A stretch of 64,000 nt of DNA from assembly GCF_003201475.1 (NCBI RefSeq), contig NZ_QJJK01000002.1:310001-374000 (forward strand). The letters run 5' to 3'. This stretch comes from Chelatococcus asaccharovorans (lineage in GTDB: Bacteria > Pseudomonadota > Alphaproteobacteria > Rhizobiales > Beijerinckiaceae). This document shows, piece by piece, positions 8,330-17,594 of this stretch; within the stretch, counting starts at the first letter, position 1, and each line of letters opens with the position of its first letter. Both the position numbers and the translations under genes were made by a program. The notes under the pieces were generated by a model. It saw nothing but the letters and a program-made list of their open reading frames with translations. It was not told the DNA's origin and made no database searches.

Positions 8330-9418
8330 GTGACCTCCGACGTTGAATTCCGCAATGTCTCGAAATTCTTCGGGACCCATGCCGCAGTCGACAACATTTC
8401 TTTCTCCGTACCGGCCGGGAGCTTTTTCTCGCTTCTCGGCCCCTCCGGTTGCGGCAAGTCCACCACGTTGCGCATGACGAGCGGATTCGAATTTCCCGAT
8501 CGCGGCGACATCCTGATTGCGGGTGAGAACATGGCCGGCATTGCCGCCTATCGGCGCCCGACGAACATGGTCTTCCAGCGCTGGGCGCTCTTCCCGCATA
8601 TGACCGTCTTCGACAACATCGCCTTCGGGCTGAGCGTCGAGCGGCAGCCGCGCGACATCATCCGTCGTCGCGTCGGCGAGGCGCTGGAACTCGTCGGGCT
8701 CACACAATTTGCATCACGCAAGCCCCGGCAACTCTCCGGCGGCCAGATGCAGCGCGTTGCGCTGGCACGCGCCCTGGTGAAGCGCCCGAAAGTCCTTCTG
8801 CTCGACGAGCCGCTCGGCGCGCTCGATCTCAAGCTGCGCATGCAGATGCAACTGGAGTTGAAACGTATTCAGCGCGAGGTCGGCACCACATTCATCTATG
8901 TCACCCATGATCAGGGCGAAGCGCTGACGATGTCCGACCAGATCGCCGTGATGAACAACGGTCGCATCGACCAGCTTGGCTCACCACAGGAGATCTATGA
9001 CCATCCCGCCACGCGCTTCGTGGCGGGTTTCATCGGCAATGCCAATCTGCTCCCCGTCCAACTCGCCGCAGAAGGCGCCGGCCGGAGTGCTGGAATGGCA
9101 ACCGTGTCGATGGGGGGCTTTACCTTTCCGACACAGATCGCGCAGGAGCCGACCGGCGACAAAGGCTGGATCGTCATCCGCTACGAGCGCATCCGCGTCG
9201 GCGACGCCGCCCGCGCCATGCCGATCCGCACGCAGGCCCGCGTGCGCGACGCGATCTTTGCCGGCTCGACAGTGCACTATGTCATGGCGATCGAGCCGGC
9301 CGGCACAGAGATCACCGTCGAGACCGGACATGACGGCCTGTCCAGCCCGCTCATGCAGGGCAGCCTCGTCGACATCGGTTGGGAGCCGGGCGTGACGCGG
9401 CTGTTCGGCGATGTCTGA
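8330..9418 (+). CDS. Polyamine-type ABC transporter ATP-binding protein
   Basis: This 362-residue ATPase of the PotA type has Walker A GPSGCGKST, the signature LSGGQMQRVALAR, Walker B VLLLDEPLGALD and the switch histidine in YVTHD. The C-terminal TOBE-like regulatory domain (about residues 270-362) is intact. The GTG at 8330 is taken as start because AAGGA lies seven bases upstream and the peptide begins right at the VEFRNVSK strand; the frame is open further upstream. It follows the binding-protein gene by 52 bases and overlaps the first permease gene by 8 bases. Confidence 0.92.
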   Translation: MTSDVEFRNVSKFFGTHAAVDNISFSVPAGSFFSLLGPSGCGKSTTLRMTSGFEFPDRGDILIAGENMAGIAAYRRPTNMVFQRWALFPHMTVFDNIAFGLSVERQPRDIIRRRVGEALELVGLTQFASRKPRQLSGGQMQRVALARALVKRPKVLLLDEPLGALDLKLRMQMQLELKRIQREVGTTFIYVTHDQGEALTMSDQIAVMNNGRIDQLGSPQEIYDHPATRFVAGFIGNANLLPVQLAAEGAGRSAGMATVSMGGFTFPTQIAQEPTGDKGWIVIRYERIRVGDAARAMPIRTQARVRDAIFAGSTVHYVMAIEPAGTEITVETGHDGLSSPLMQGSLVDIGWEPGVTRLFGDV

Positions 9419-10316
9419 GGCAGCCACGGTCGATCTCGCGGCGCGCGGCCTCGCCGCACCGAAAGCTCGCGGCGAATGGCGCCGACGTGCCATGCCTTGG
9501 CTCATGCTGGCGCCGAGCCTGGCGTTGATGCTCTACGCCTTCGTTCTGCCGATGCTCACCTTCTTCGAGTATTCGTTCTATACATTCCGGCGCGGAAAGC
9601 TCCTCGACGAATTCTCGCTCACCACCTATCGCCGCTTCCTGTTCGATGCCTACTACCAGACCATCGTCCTCGATACATTGTGGATGGCCACGCTGACAAC
9701 GCTGCTGGCACTCGCCATCGGCTACCCGCTGGCCTTCGCCCTGTGGCGCCTCGAGCGCCCCTGGATGAAACGATGGCTGTCCTTGATCATCTTCTCGCCA
9801 ATCATCGTCAGCGTCGTCGTGCGCTCCTACGGCTGGATCGTGCTGCTGGCGGATCAGGGACCCGTGAACTGGATCCTGAAAACGTCAGGCCTCGCGGCCG
9901 AGCCGGTGACCCTCGTCTTCAACCTGGTCGGGGTCGTCCTCAGCCTGGCCCATGTGTTCCTGCCCTTTGTCGTCTTCCCCATCTATTCCTCGATGAGCCG
10001 GATCGACCCTGCCTTGCGCGAAGCGGCGATGGATCTCGGCGCCGGCTGGCTGCGCACGTTCCGCAGCATCACCCTGCCCTTGACCCTGCCGGGCGTCGTC
10101 GCAGCCGTGCAGATCGCCTTTACCCTCGCCCTCGGTGCCTTCGTCACGCCGGCCATGCTGGGTGGCGGCCGCGTGCTGGTTCTGCCACTACAAGTCTATA
10201 ATGCCACAGCGGAGATCAACTGGCCGGTTGCAGCCGTCGGCGGGCTCGTCCTTCTGGTGATCGCGATCATCGTGGTCGCGCTCTGCAACCGTCTTCTCAA
10301 ATACAGCGAGGCGTGA
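9411..10316 (+). CDS. Polyamine-type ABC transporter permease (PotB-like)
   Basis: This 301-residue inner-membrane permease has about six hydrophobic segments beginning near residue 28 (WLMLAPSLALMLY). The cytoplasmic EAA loop is EAAMDLGAGWLRTFRSITLPL, near residues 204-224. Such proteins pair with a PotC-like subunit and a PotA-like ATPase. The ATG overlaps the end of the ATPase gene by 8 bases, showing translational coupling. It lies directly before the second permease gene with a one-base gap. Confidence 0.92.
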   Translation: MSEAATVDLAARGLAAPKARGEWRRRAMPWLMLAPSLALMLYAFVLPMLTFFEYSFYTFRRGKLLDEFSLTTYRRFLFDAYYQTIVLDTLWMATLTTLLALAIGYPLAFALWRLERPWMKRWLSLIIFSPIIVSVVVRSYGWIVLLADQGPVNWILKTSGLAAEPVTLVFNLVGVVLSLAHVFLPFVVFPIYSSMSRIDPALREAAMDLGAGWLRTFRSITLPLTLPGVVAAVQIAFTLALGAFVTPAMLGGGRVLVLPLQVYNATAEINWPVAAVGGLVLLVIAIIVVALCNRLLKYSEA

Positions 10317-10317
10317 G

Positions 10318-11172
10318 ATGCAGGCTGCAGCATCCGGCATTCGAATACGCTACCTTTTTCTCTGGGCATTTACGCTGCTCGGTGTTCTGTTCATCATCGC
10401 GCCACTCTTCGTCGTGGTCGTGAACTCCTTCTCGTCGGTCGCTTATAACGTCTTCCCGCCGGAAGGCTTCTCCCTGCGCTGGTACCAGAACCTCGCCGGC
10501 CAGGCGGCGTTCTATGCGGGTGCCTGGCGCAGTCTCGTTCTGGCCACACTGGCCACCCTCGGCGCGTTGATCATCGGAACCATGGCGGGCTACGCTCTTG
10601 TGCGCTATCGCCTGCCCATGCCGAACCTGGTGAAGGCTTTCATGCTGTCACCCATCGTCATGCCGAAGATCGTCCTCGGCGTGGCGCTGTTCATGTTCTT
10701 CGTGCGCATTGGCACCCTGGGCGGTTATTCGAGCCTTCTCTTCACCCACATGCTCGTCGTGCTGCCCTTCGTGATCTCCCTGATCGCCGCGGCTCTGTTC
10801 AGCTTCGACTGGACGTTGCAGGAGGCCGCGATGGATCTCGGCGCCGGTCCGTTGGAGACCTTCTTCCGGGTGATACTGCCGGAGATTTCGGTTTCCGTCG
10901 TGGTTGCCGGGGTCTTCGCCTTCGTAACCTCCTTCGACCAGGTCGAGACCACGCTCTTTCTCGTCAGGCCCGGCGATAATACGCTGCCCGTCGAAATGTT
11001 TCTTTACCTGCAGAAATGGCAGGATCCGACCATCGCGGCCCTGTCGACGGTTCTCATTCTCTTTGCCGTCGCCATCATCGGCGGGCTCAGCCTTGTTCTG
11101 CGCGACCAGAAGCTACCGCTCGATGTGGGCGGCTCTCGAACGGAAACCACGGCAAAGGAAACGACGGCATGA
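10318..11172 (+). CDS. Polyamine-type ABC transporter permease (PotC-like)
   Basis: This 284-residue membrane protein has six predicted hydrophobic segments and the EAA loop QEAAMDLGAGPLETFFRVILP near residues 170-190. It is the second transmembrane subunit of the importer. The stop codon overlaps the start of the M28-like peptidase gene in an ATGA arrangement at 11169-11172. Importer and enzyme are therefore likely translated together, which suggests that the peptidase-like protein acts on the imported compound. Confidence 0.92.
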   Translation: MQAAASGIRIRYLFLWAFTLLGVLFIIAPLFVVVVNSFSSVAYNVFPPEGFSLRWYQNLAGQAAFYAGAWRSLVLATLATLGALIIGTMAGYALVRYRLPMPNLVKAFMLSPIVMPKIVLGVALFMFFVRIGTLGGYSSLLFTHMLVVLPFVISLIAAALFSFDWTLQEAAMDLGAGPLETFFRVILPEISVSVVVAGVFAFVTSFDQVETTLFLVRPGDNTLPVEMFLYLQKWQDPTIAALSTVLILFAVAIIGGLSLVLRDQKLPLDVGGSRTETTAKETTA

Positions 11173-12929
11173 GCGCCCCTTCACTGAAAGCCGTCACCGA
11201 GGCCGTCGACGGCCCGTTGATGATGCGCCATATGCGTCTCTTCGATCGCTATACAAAGGTCGCGGGGACGCCGACCGAACTTGAAAGCCTGCGCTACTGC
11301 GAAGGTGAAATGAAGTCTTACGGCTTCACCACAGAGATCATCCTCCATGACGCCTATATCAGCATTCCCGTCAGGGGCGAGGTCATTCTCGACGGGCGCG
11401 CGTTGCGCGCCATCACGCATTCCTTCTCGCGACCGTCACCCGCCGCCGGCCTCACGGCCGAGGTGGTCGATCTCGGGTCGGGAACCGCCGCCGATTTCGC
11501 GCGCCAGGATGTCACCGGCAAGCTTGTACTGATCGACGGCATCGCCAATCCCGCCGCCGCGCTACGCGCCTCGCAGGCCGGCGCTGCCGGCCAGATCCAT
11601 GTCAGTCCGCACGAACACCTTCACGAGATGTGCGTATCCCCGGTCTGGGGCAGCCCCACGCATGAGACGGTCGATCGCCTGCCGAAGACGGTCATTGTGC
11701 AAATCCCATTCGACGAAGGGCAGGCGTTACGCCGCCGGCGACAGGAAGACCCGTCGCTGCAGGTCACCGTCCACGCCGAGGTCGATACGGGATGGCGTAA
11801 AACGCCGATACTGGTCGCCGATCTGATGACCGGGCCGGAGCCACAGGAACAACCTTACATCTTCTATACGGGCCATCACGACACCTGGTATTACGGCGTC
11901 ATGGACAATGGCGGCGCCAATGCCACGATGATGGAAGTGTCCCGGATCGCGGCGCTTCATCGGTCCGCCTGGCGGCGGGGCCTGCGTGTCGTCTTCTGGT
12001 CCGGCCACTCCCAGGGGCGCTATTCCAGTTCGTCCTGGTATTCCGACAAGAATTGGGAAGACATCGACGCCCGCGCCCTGGTTCACGTCAATGTCGACTC
12101 GACCGGCGGCCTCGGCAATACTGTCGTCGGGGACACAAGTTGCGCCGCTGAACTGCGACCCCTCGCGGCCGAAGCTGTCATGGCCTACAGCGGCCAGACG
12201 TTCAACAACAGGCGCCAGAGCCGCGCGGGCGATCAGTCCTTCTGGGGCATCGGTGTTCCCGGCATCTTCCAGAACATGAGCGAGCAGCCGGCTTCCCCGG
12301 ATGCGGAGACGAATGCCTCCGCCTCGGTGTTCGGCGGCGGCAACCGCGTCGGCCACGGCACGGGATGGTGGTGGCACAATCCGGCGGACACCCTGGACAA
12401 GATCGATGAAGCGATCCTCGTCCGCGACACCAAGATCTATATGCACGCCGTGTGGCGGCTGCTCACGGACAGAATTCTGCCGCTCGACTATGCGGAACAT
12501 GCCCGCTATCTCGCCGCGACTCTCAAGGAGTTGCAGGATGCGGCAGGCTCTCGCTTCGACCTTAGCCTGCTCATGGCGCGCGCGGCCCGGCTGGAGGCGC
12601 TGGCGAGCCAGCTCAACGCCCTTTCGCAGACGGCCGATGAAGGAAGCGCCGAGACCATCAACGCGACGCTGAAGGCGGTCGCCCGCGCGCTGGTGCCGGT
12701 GGACTACACGGAGAAGGATCGCTTCACCCAGGATCCGGCTCTCGCGGTTGGGGCCTATCCCGGGTTGCAGCCCATCCGGCAATTCGCGACGCTCGATCCC
12801 GACAGCGACGCCGCCAAATTCCTGCATGTCGGCATGATGCGAGCCCACAATCGCACCGCGACGGCCCTGGCGGAGGCTATCCGGGCCATCGAAGCCTGCC
12901 TTCACACTCTCGGCGCCACTGCGCGATAG
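11169..12929 (+). CDS. M28-family peptidase-like protein with altered catalytic motif
   Basis: This 586-residue protein has a PA-like insert (about 70-200) and an M28 zinc-peptidase core from about 210. GHHDTW at 235-240 and DNGGAN at 246-251 match the metal-binding histidine/aspartate and bridging aspartate of the family. In the next motif, where M28 enzymes have a pair of glutamates (usually GEE), this protein has WSGHSQGRY (277-285), so the general base and one zinc ligand are replaced. A C-terminal helical region follows from about 450. No signal peptide is seen. It may be an amidohydrolase with modified chemistry or a non-hydrolytic relative. It overlaps the permease gene by 4 bases. Confidence 0.8.
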   Translation: MSAPSLKAVTEAVDGPLMMRHMRLFDRYTKVAGTPTELESLRYCEGEMKSYGFTTEIILHDAYISIPVRGEVILDGRALRAITHSFSRPSPAAGLTAEVVDLGSGTAADFARQDVTGKLVLIDGIANPAAALRASQAGAAGQIHVSPHEHLHEMCVSPVWGSPTHETVDRLPKTVIVQIPFDEGQALRRRRQEDPSLQVTVHAEVDTGWRKTPILVADLMTGPEPQEQPYIFYTGHHDTWYYGVMDNGGANATMMEVSRIAALHRSAWRRGLRVVFWSGHSQGRYSSSSWYSDKNWEDIDARALVHVNVDSTGGLGNTVVGDTSCAAELRPLAAEAVMAYSGQTFNNRRQSRAGDQSFWGIGVPGIFQNMSEQPASPDAETNASASVFGGGNRVGHGTGWWWHNPADTLDKIDEAILVRDTKIYMHAVWRLLTDRILPLDYAEHARYLAATLKELQDAAGSRFDLSLLMARAARLEALASQLNALSQTADEGSAETINATLKAVARALVPVDYTEKDRFTQDPALAVGAYPGLQPIRQFATLDPDSDAAKFLHVGMMRAHNRTATALAEAIRAIEACLHTLGATAR

Positions 12930-12941
12930 GACGACATTGCC

Positions 12942-13733
12942 ATGCTTCTGGACGGTCAGACGGCGTTCATCACCGGCGGCGGCGGTCGCCTCGGCCGGGC
13001 CATAGCCCGCTCCTGCCAGCGGGAAGGTGCCGCGGTTGTCATCGCGGACCTGAACCTCGCCGCGGCGAAGGCGGTCGCGGCGGATCTCGCCTCATCCGGC
13101 CGCACGGCCGCGGTCGCGGGCGACGTCTCCCGCAAGGACGACGTCCTGCGCATGGTCGATGAAGCGGAGGCTGCGCTCGGCCTGCCCGACATTCTCATCA
13201 ATGCGCATGGGATCTTCCCGAACATCCCGGTTCTCGAGGTCGAGGTCGACGACTGGGACCGGATCTTTGCGATCAATGTGCGGGGGACAATGCTCCCGGT
13301 GCAGACGTTTGCGCAGCGGTGGATCGACAGGGGCGTCAAGGGCTCGATCGTCAACCTGTCGTCGGGCGCCGCGACGTCAGCCCGGGCGGGCGGCGCCGGA
13401 TATAACGGCTCGAAAGCGGCCGTCAGCATGATGACTGAGGTGATGGCGATCGAATTCGGGCCGCACGGCATCCGCGTCAATGCGGTGGCGCCCGGCCTTG
13501 TGATGGACGAGGTCTGGGAGAGGGACAGCGGCGCGGATCTGCATCCCTATGCCGAGCTCATGCTGCGCGGCACCCCGCTCGGACGCACAGGACACCCGGA
13601 CGATATCGCCGAGGCCGTCACGTTCTTGGCCTCGTCCAAGGCCTCGCCTTGGACGACCGGGTCGATCCTCAAGGTCACCGGCGGCTCGCACTGCGGCCGC
13701 ACGCACATGCCGCTCTCAAGGAACATGCGGTGA
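12942..13733 (+). CDS. SDR-family oxidoreductase
   Basis: This 263-residue classical short-chain dehydrogenase/reductase has the cofactor motif TGGGGRLG at about residues 11-18. An aspartate follows strand beta2 (VIADLN), suggesting NAD(H) preference. The catalytic set is a serine in VNLSSG with YNGSK around residues 148-152. The C-terminal ILKVTGG is typical of the family. It lies 12 bases after the peptidase-like gene, and its stop overlaps the start of the next gene (TGATG). It is probably part of the breakdown path for the compound taken up by this operon. Confidence 0.92.
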   Translation: MLLDGQTAFITGGGGRLGRAIARSCQREGAAVVIADLNLAAAKAVAADLASSGRTAAVAGDVSRKDDVLRMVDEAEAALGLPDILINAHGIFPNIPVLEVEVDDWDRIFAINVRGTMLPVQTFAQRWIDRGVKGSIVNLSSGAATSARAGGAGYNGSKAAVSMMTEVMAIEFGPHGIRVNAVAPGLVMDEVWERDSGADLHPYAELMLRGTPLGRTGHPDDIAEAVTFLASSKASPWTTGSILKVTGGSHCGRTHMPLSRNMR

Positions 13734-14743
13734 TGGCCTCCCCCTTCGTCATCATCGGTGCCGGGGCGATCGGCAGCATCGTCGGCGCGCATCTGATCCG
13801 CTCCGGTCACGACGTCGTCTTCATCGAGGCCAACGCGGCCCATGCGGATGCCATCAGGCGCGACGGCCTCAGGATCAGTGGCCATCTCGACGCGGTGGTC
13901 CGGCCCGCTGTACACGCGCCGTCAGCCTATGACGGACCGATGGAGCATGTGCTGCTCGCGGTGAAGTCGCGCGACACGATTGCCGCCCTCACGCCCTTCG
14001 CCGATCGCCTTGCGGCCGGCGGCTATGTCGTTTCACTGCAGAACGGGCTTGAGGAAGACAAGATCGCGGCCATCATCGGCAGGGAACGCACGATCGGCGC
14101 CTATCTCACGTTCGGCGGCTACTACAAGGAACCCGGCCATATCGTCTATGGCGGGCCCGGCAGTTTCAAACTGGGCGAGCTTGACGGCCGCGAGACACCG
14201 CGCGTCTTGGCGCTGCAAGCGGCCTTCTCCGCACAGCAGCCCATCGATGTTACGAACAATATCTTCGGTTATCTCTGGTCGAAGATAGCCTTGGGATCCG
14301 TTTACTTCGGCACGGCCATTGTCGATGCCCCTGTCCTTGACATCTACGACGACCCGCGCGCGCGGTCGATCCTGGCGGTCCTTGCGGGAGAAGCCGTAGG
14401 AGTGGCGGATGCGAGCGGTGTCCGGACCGAGAACTGCGACGGCTTCGACCCCAAGGCATTCCGGCTCGATCAGCCTGCCGACGAAACGGCACGGGCCGCG
14501 TCCTGGGACGCCCAGCGCGTCTATTGGCGGAGCCATGACAACACGCATACGGGGGTCTGGCGGGATCTGAAGATTCATCGCCGCAAGACAGAAGTGGAAT
14601 TCCAGGTCGGAGCCGTCATTCGCATCGCCGACGACGTGGGCGTGCCTGTGCCGCATCTCAAACGCCTGAAAATGATCGTGGAGAGCATAGAGAACGGCGA
14701 ACGCACGCAGGATTGGGGGGCGCTTTACGACATCGTAGCTTGA
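13733..14743 (+). CDS. Ketopantoate reductase (PanE/ApbA)-like dehydrogenase
   Basis: This 336-residue protein has an N-terminal Rossmann domain beginning FVIIGAGAIGS (residues 5-15). A helical C-terminal domain follows, with SKIALGSV near the position of the catalytic lysine in 2-dehydropantoate 2-reductases. Family members reduce 2-oxo acids or oxidise 2-hydroxy acids with NADP(H). Because it sits at the end of an importer-catabolic operon, a role in degradation is more likely than pantothenate synthesis. The ATG shares a base with the preceding stop codon. Confidence 0.85.
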   Translation: MASPFVIIGAGAIGSIVGAHLIRSGHDVVFIEANAAHADAIRRDGLRISGHLDAVVRPAVHAPSAYDGPMEHVLLAVKSRDTIAALTPFADRLAAGGYVVSLQNGLEEDKIAAIIGRERTIGAYLTFGGYYKEPGHIVYGGPGSFKLGELDGRETPRVLALQAAFSAQQPIDVTNNIFGYLWSKIALGSVYFGTAIVDAPVLDIYDDPRARSILAVLAGEAVGVADASGVRTENCDGFDPKAFRLDQPADETARAASWDAQRVYWRSHDNTHTGVWRDLKIHRRKTEVEFQVGAVIRIADDVGVPVPHLKRLKMIVESIENGERTQDWGALYDIVA

Positions 14744-14805
14744 CCACAGCCCTCCGCGCCGCGAACCTGTGAATCTGGAGACATGACCGCCCTTTCCTCC
14801 AGACG

Positions 14806-14818
14806 ATATATGATATAT
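14806..14818. promoter_or_regulatory. Operator copy 1: ATATAT-G-ATATAT
   Basis: This perfect 13-bp palindrome with a central G ends 28 bases before the sulfurtransferase start. The same 13-mer occurs at 17508-17520 (central C on this strand) and 23503-23515, each in front of a transcription unit. It is a strong candidate for the binding site of the FCD-GntR regulator encoded at 16746-17432. Confidence 0.7.
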
Positions 14819-14846
14819 TCGTTGGCGCGAACGGAGGGTGTGTGGC

Positions 14847-15713
14847 GTGGAAAGCTTTCTCGTTGAGCCGTCGTGGCTCGAAGCGAAGCTCGGCTCGGAT
14901 GATCTGGTCGCGCTGGATTGCGCCTGGTTTGTGCCGGAGGCCGGCCGCAGCGGGCTGGACGCTTTTCGGGCGGAACATATTCCGACGGCGCGCCACTTTG
15001 ATCTCAATGTCGCATCGGATGCGGCCTCGCCCTACCCCAACATGATGCCGAGCCTGTCCCAGTTTGCGGCCGTTGCCGGTGCGCTCGGCATCGACAATGC
15101 CACGACGGTGGTCATCTACGACGCAGGCTATGTATCCGCGCGCGTGTGGTGGATGTTCCGCCGCTTCGGCCATGAGAAGGTCTACATTCTCGACGGCGGC
15201 TTGCGCCGCTGGAAGGCGGAAGGCCGGCCGCTCGAGAGCGGCGAGCCAGCACCTGCTGCGGCCAGGACCTTCGAAGCCACGCCGCCGGTCACCGATATAG
15301 CCGGCTGGGTCGACGTGGCCGTCGCGCTGAGCGAAGGCACGGCCCAGGTGGTCGATGCCCGCACACCCGAGCGCTTCTCCGGCGCTCTGCCGTCGGGCTA
15401 TCCAGGCCTTGCGCCGGGACACATGCCCGGCGCCGTCAATCTGCCCTGGACGACCATGCTGCATCAGGACGGCGATTACCGCTTCAGCTCTCCCGAGGAA
15501 GCGGAAGCGGCCTTCCGCGCGGCCGGCGTCGACCCGGACCAGCCGATCATCGCGACATGCGGTTCCGGCGTCACCGCCGCCGTGCTGGCCTTCCAGCTCC
15601 TGCGCATGGGAAAGACGGATTGGACGATCTACGACGGCTCCTGGAACGAATGGGGACGCCGCAGCGACCTGCCGCGGGAATCCCTCGGCACGGCGGACAA
15701 TGCCAACGGCTGA
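14847..15713 (+). CDS. 3-mercaptopyruvate/thiosulfate sulfurtransferase (double rhodanese)
   Basis: This 288-residue protein has two rhodanese domains: inactive N-terminal (about 1-140) and catalytic C-terminal (about 160-280). The active-site loop is CGSGVTA starting at Cys238, the form typical of 3-mercaptopyruvate sulfurtransferases rather than thiosulfate enzymes. It would transfer sulfur from 3-mercaptopyruvate, the keto acid of cysteine, to a thiol or cyanide, leaving pyruvate. The GTG at 14847 was chosen because GGAGGG lies 8 bases upstream; GTG 14838 is an alternative. The operator copy at 14806-14818 links it to the GntR regulon. The VOC-type gene follows after 41 bases. Confidence 0.88.
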   Translation: MESFLVEPSWLEAKLGSDDLVALDCAWFVPEAGRSGLDAFRAEHIPTARHFDLNVASDAASPYPNMMPSLSQFAAVAGALGIDNATTVVIYDAGYVSARVWWMFRRFGHEKVYILDGGLRRWKAEGRPLESGEPAPAAARTFEATPPVTDIAGWVDVAVALSEGTAQVVDARTPERFSGALPSGYPGLAPGHMPGAVNLPWTTMLHQDGDYRFSSPEEAEAAFRAAGVDPDQPIIATCGSGVTAAVLAFQLLRMGKTDWTIYDGSWNEWGRRSDLPRESLGTADNANG

Positions 15714-15754
15714 GCCGTCCGCCGCCTTTCCTGTGATTGCCACGAGGAGCCACC

Positions 15755-16528
15755 GTGAGCGCTGCCTTCGACCATCTCATCGTCCTCGTGCATGATCTCG
15801 ACGCGGCCGCGCGAGATTTTGAGAAGCTCGGCTTCACGATCAGCGAGCGTCACGACAGTGTCGCCGGATCCATGGAGAACCGCTTCATAAGTTTTGCGGA
15901 TGGCTCCTACCTGCTGCTCAGCGCCTTTGCCGATCCTGCAGCGGCCGAGAAGCACCGGCTTGGCCCTCTCCTGCAACGCGGCGAGGGCTGGGCCGACTAT
16001 TCCTTCGCCATCGCGGGCATCGAAGAGATAACAGCTCAGCTCCAGGCGCAGCATGCGCCGATACGGGGGCCGGTGCAGGTCTCCAATACGGTCGCCAGTG
16101 GCGAGAACTGGTCGCTCGACCTCCTGATGACGGGTATTGGCGCAGGCGGCGACGACGCCCTGCCGTTCATCGTCGAGGACCGCGCAGGGCGCATGCATCG
16201 CATTCCGGCCGCGCCCCATCACCGCAACGGAGCGACCGGCATCGCCGGCGTGAGGGTAGCGACCCCTTCAGCCGATACGGTGATCCAGACCCTGCAGGCC
16301 ATCCTCGGCGAAGCGATCGCGCTCTCGCGCACAGAGGCGCATGGCCGTCCGGCGACGCGGCTGTCCTTTGGCACGGGTTGGGTCGAGGTTTTCGAGGATC
16401 TATCCGTCAACAACGGAACGGGCGGCCTCTTCGAGGCGGTCATCGCCACGCCGATCGCCCAGCAGGACCCCGATCCCAAGCTCACGCATGGCGCGGCCAT
16501 CCGTTTCGTGGTTCCAGCAGGCAGTTGA
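15755..16528 (+). CDS. Glyoxalase-like (VOC) domain protein
   Basis: This 257-residue protein starts with the vicinal-oxygen-chelate fold signature FDHLIVLVHDLDAAARDFEKLGF (near residues 5-27). A second, weaker half follows (IAGVRVATPSADTV). The length and layout fit the glyoxalase-like domain group rather than a single-domain glyoxalase I. His7 could be a metal ligand. GAGGAG precedes the GTG start at 15755. It is probably co-transcribed with the sulfurtransferase and may handle a reactive or thiol-containing intermediate; the reaction is unknown. Confidence 0.8.
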   Translation: MSAAFDHLIVLVHDLDAAARDFEKLGFTISERHDSVAGSMENRFISFADGSYLLLSAFADPAAAEKHRLGPLLQRGEGWADYSFAIAGIEEITAQLQAQHAPIRGPVQVSNTVASGENWSLDLLMTGIGAGGDDALPFIVEDRAGRMHRIPAAPHHRNGATGIAGVRVATPSADTVIQTLQAILGEAIALSRTEAHGRPATRLSFGTGWVEVFEDLSVNNGTGGLFEAVIATPIAQQDPDPKLTHGAAIRFVVPAGS

Positions 16529-16552
16529 ATAAAGGCTTTGCAAGCCGCCCGC

Positions 16553-16677
16553 GTGTCATCCCCGGCGAGATTGGCAAAGCCAATCGAGGGAAGGGGATCC
16601 AGACATATCAAGCGCTTGACGCGTTGCCCTGGATTCCCTTCCCCTCGGGCCCTACGGCCCTCGGCCGGGAATGACAC
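16553..16677. repeat. Long imperfect palindrome between convergent genes
   Basis: The element begins with GTGTCAT and ends with ATGACAC. Complementary inner arms (GGAAGGGGATCCAG against CTGGATTCCCTTCCCC) surround a short spacer. It fills most of the 217-bp region between the ends of the VOC gene (+) and the GntR gene (-). It has the form of the mosaic palindromic repeats found scattered in Hyphomicrobiales genomes, and its RNA could also act as a terminator in either direction. Confidence 0.6.
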
Positions 16678-16745
16678 CGCCTCAAGGAAGCGCTGAGCTT
16701 TTCAAAAGCCTGTTAGATAAAGCAAGTCCGTCTCGACGAAAGGAC

Positions 16746-17432
16746 TCACGCGGCGCTGGAGCTCTCGCGCGCGTTGATGGCGGCAAGGACGCGCTTGGCG
16801 CCATCGTCGATCGCACGCTCGATCGCCGCCCGTGCATCGCCGGCGGATCGCCGACGCAGGGCGTCGAGGAGCTCGTTGTAATTGACATGGACCGTCAGGG
16901 GCCGGCGTTCCTCCGGATAGAGATAGTTGAAACCGGGGCCTGCGCGCAGCCACAGCGTCTCGATGACGCTGATCAATGTCGGCATCGCGGCCGCACTGTA
17001 GAGAGCAAAGCGGAATTCCTTGTTCTTCATCAGGGCGGCGTGGGGCTCGCCGGCAGATTTTGCGGCCAGATATTGCGCCAGGAGCTCTTCCATCCGCGCG
17101 ATATCGACGGCGGTGATGACAATCGCGGCTTTTGCCGCCGCAAGTCCCTCGACCGCCTTTCGGACTTCCGAAAGCTCCAAATATTGTGCAGCATTCAGCG
17201 CGGGTACGCGGAAGGATTGGGCGGGCTCGGCCGTGAGAATGCCCGTCGCGGCAAAGCGCACGAGCGCCTCCCGGACAGGGGTGATGCTCATCCCCAGCGT
17301 ATCGGCAAGTTCCTTGGTGACAAGGCGCGTGCCAGGCTCCAGGCGCCCTTCGATCAGAGCATTGCGGAGTTCTTCTTCGACGTAGCCGACAAGGCTCTTG
17401 CGCGGCGCCGCGCTGAAGGAACCAATGCTCAC
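16746..17432 (-). CDS. GntR-family transcriptional regulator, FCD type (probable regulator of the ATATATSATATAT sites)
   Basis: This 228-residue regulator has a winged helix at about residues 10-75 (VEEELRNALIEGRLEPG, then SITPVREALVRF) and an FCD domain behind it. The frame is open to 17516, but that extension would cross the operator at 17508-17520 and has no typical GntR sequence. GTG 17432 with GAGGG just upstream is preferred. The protein is divergent from the dipeptide-type ABC operon. The operator between them recurs in front of the sulfurtransferase and the D-cysteine desulfhydrase genes, so it probably controls all three units and itself. The effector is probably a carboxylate product of the pathway. 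Confidence 0.85.
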   Translation of the reverse strand: MSIGSFSAAPRKSLVGYVEEELRNALIEGRLEPGTRLVTKELADTLGMSITPVREALVRFAATGILTAEPAQSFRVPALNAAQYLELSEVRKAVEGLAAAKAAIVITAVDIARMEELLAQYLAAKSAGEPHAALMKNKEFRFALYSAAAMPTLISVIETLWLRAGPGFNYLYPEERRPLTVHVNYNELLDALRRRSAGDARAAIERAIDDGAKRVLAAINARESSSAA

Positions 17433-17507
17433 AATGCCCTCATGCTTTGCATAGCTGCCTGAATTTTTACCATGGCACCCTCGCCGCTCACACCTTGTGC
17501 ATCTCGG

Positions 17508-17520
17508 ATATATCATATAT
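17508..17520. promoter_or_regulatory. Operator copy 2: ATATAT-C-ATATAT
   Basis: This is the same 13-bp palindrome as at 14806-14818 and 23503-23515. It sits in the divergent region between the GntR gene (start 17432, minus strand) and the ABC binding-protein gene (start 17595, plus strand). The position fits repression of both directions. Confidence 0.7.
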
Positions 17521-17594
17521 CGTCACAACACTCACAGACTTTTCTGCCTTTTGTCGCGCAGCTTGCTGCAGCCACCAGAGAAAAGGTCACCGTC

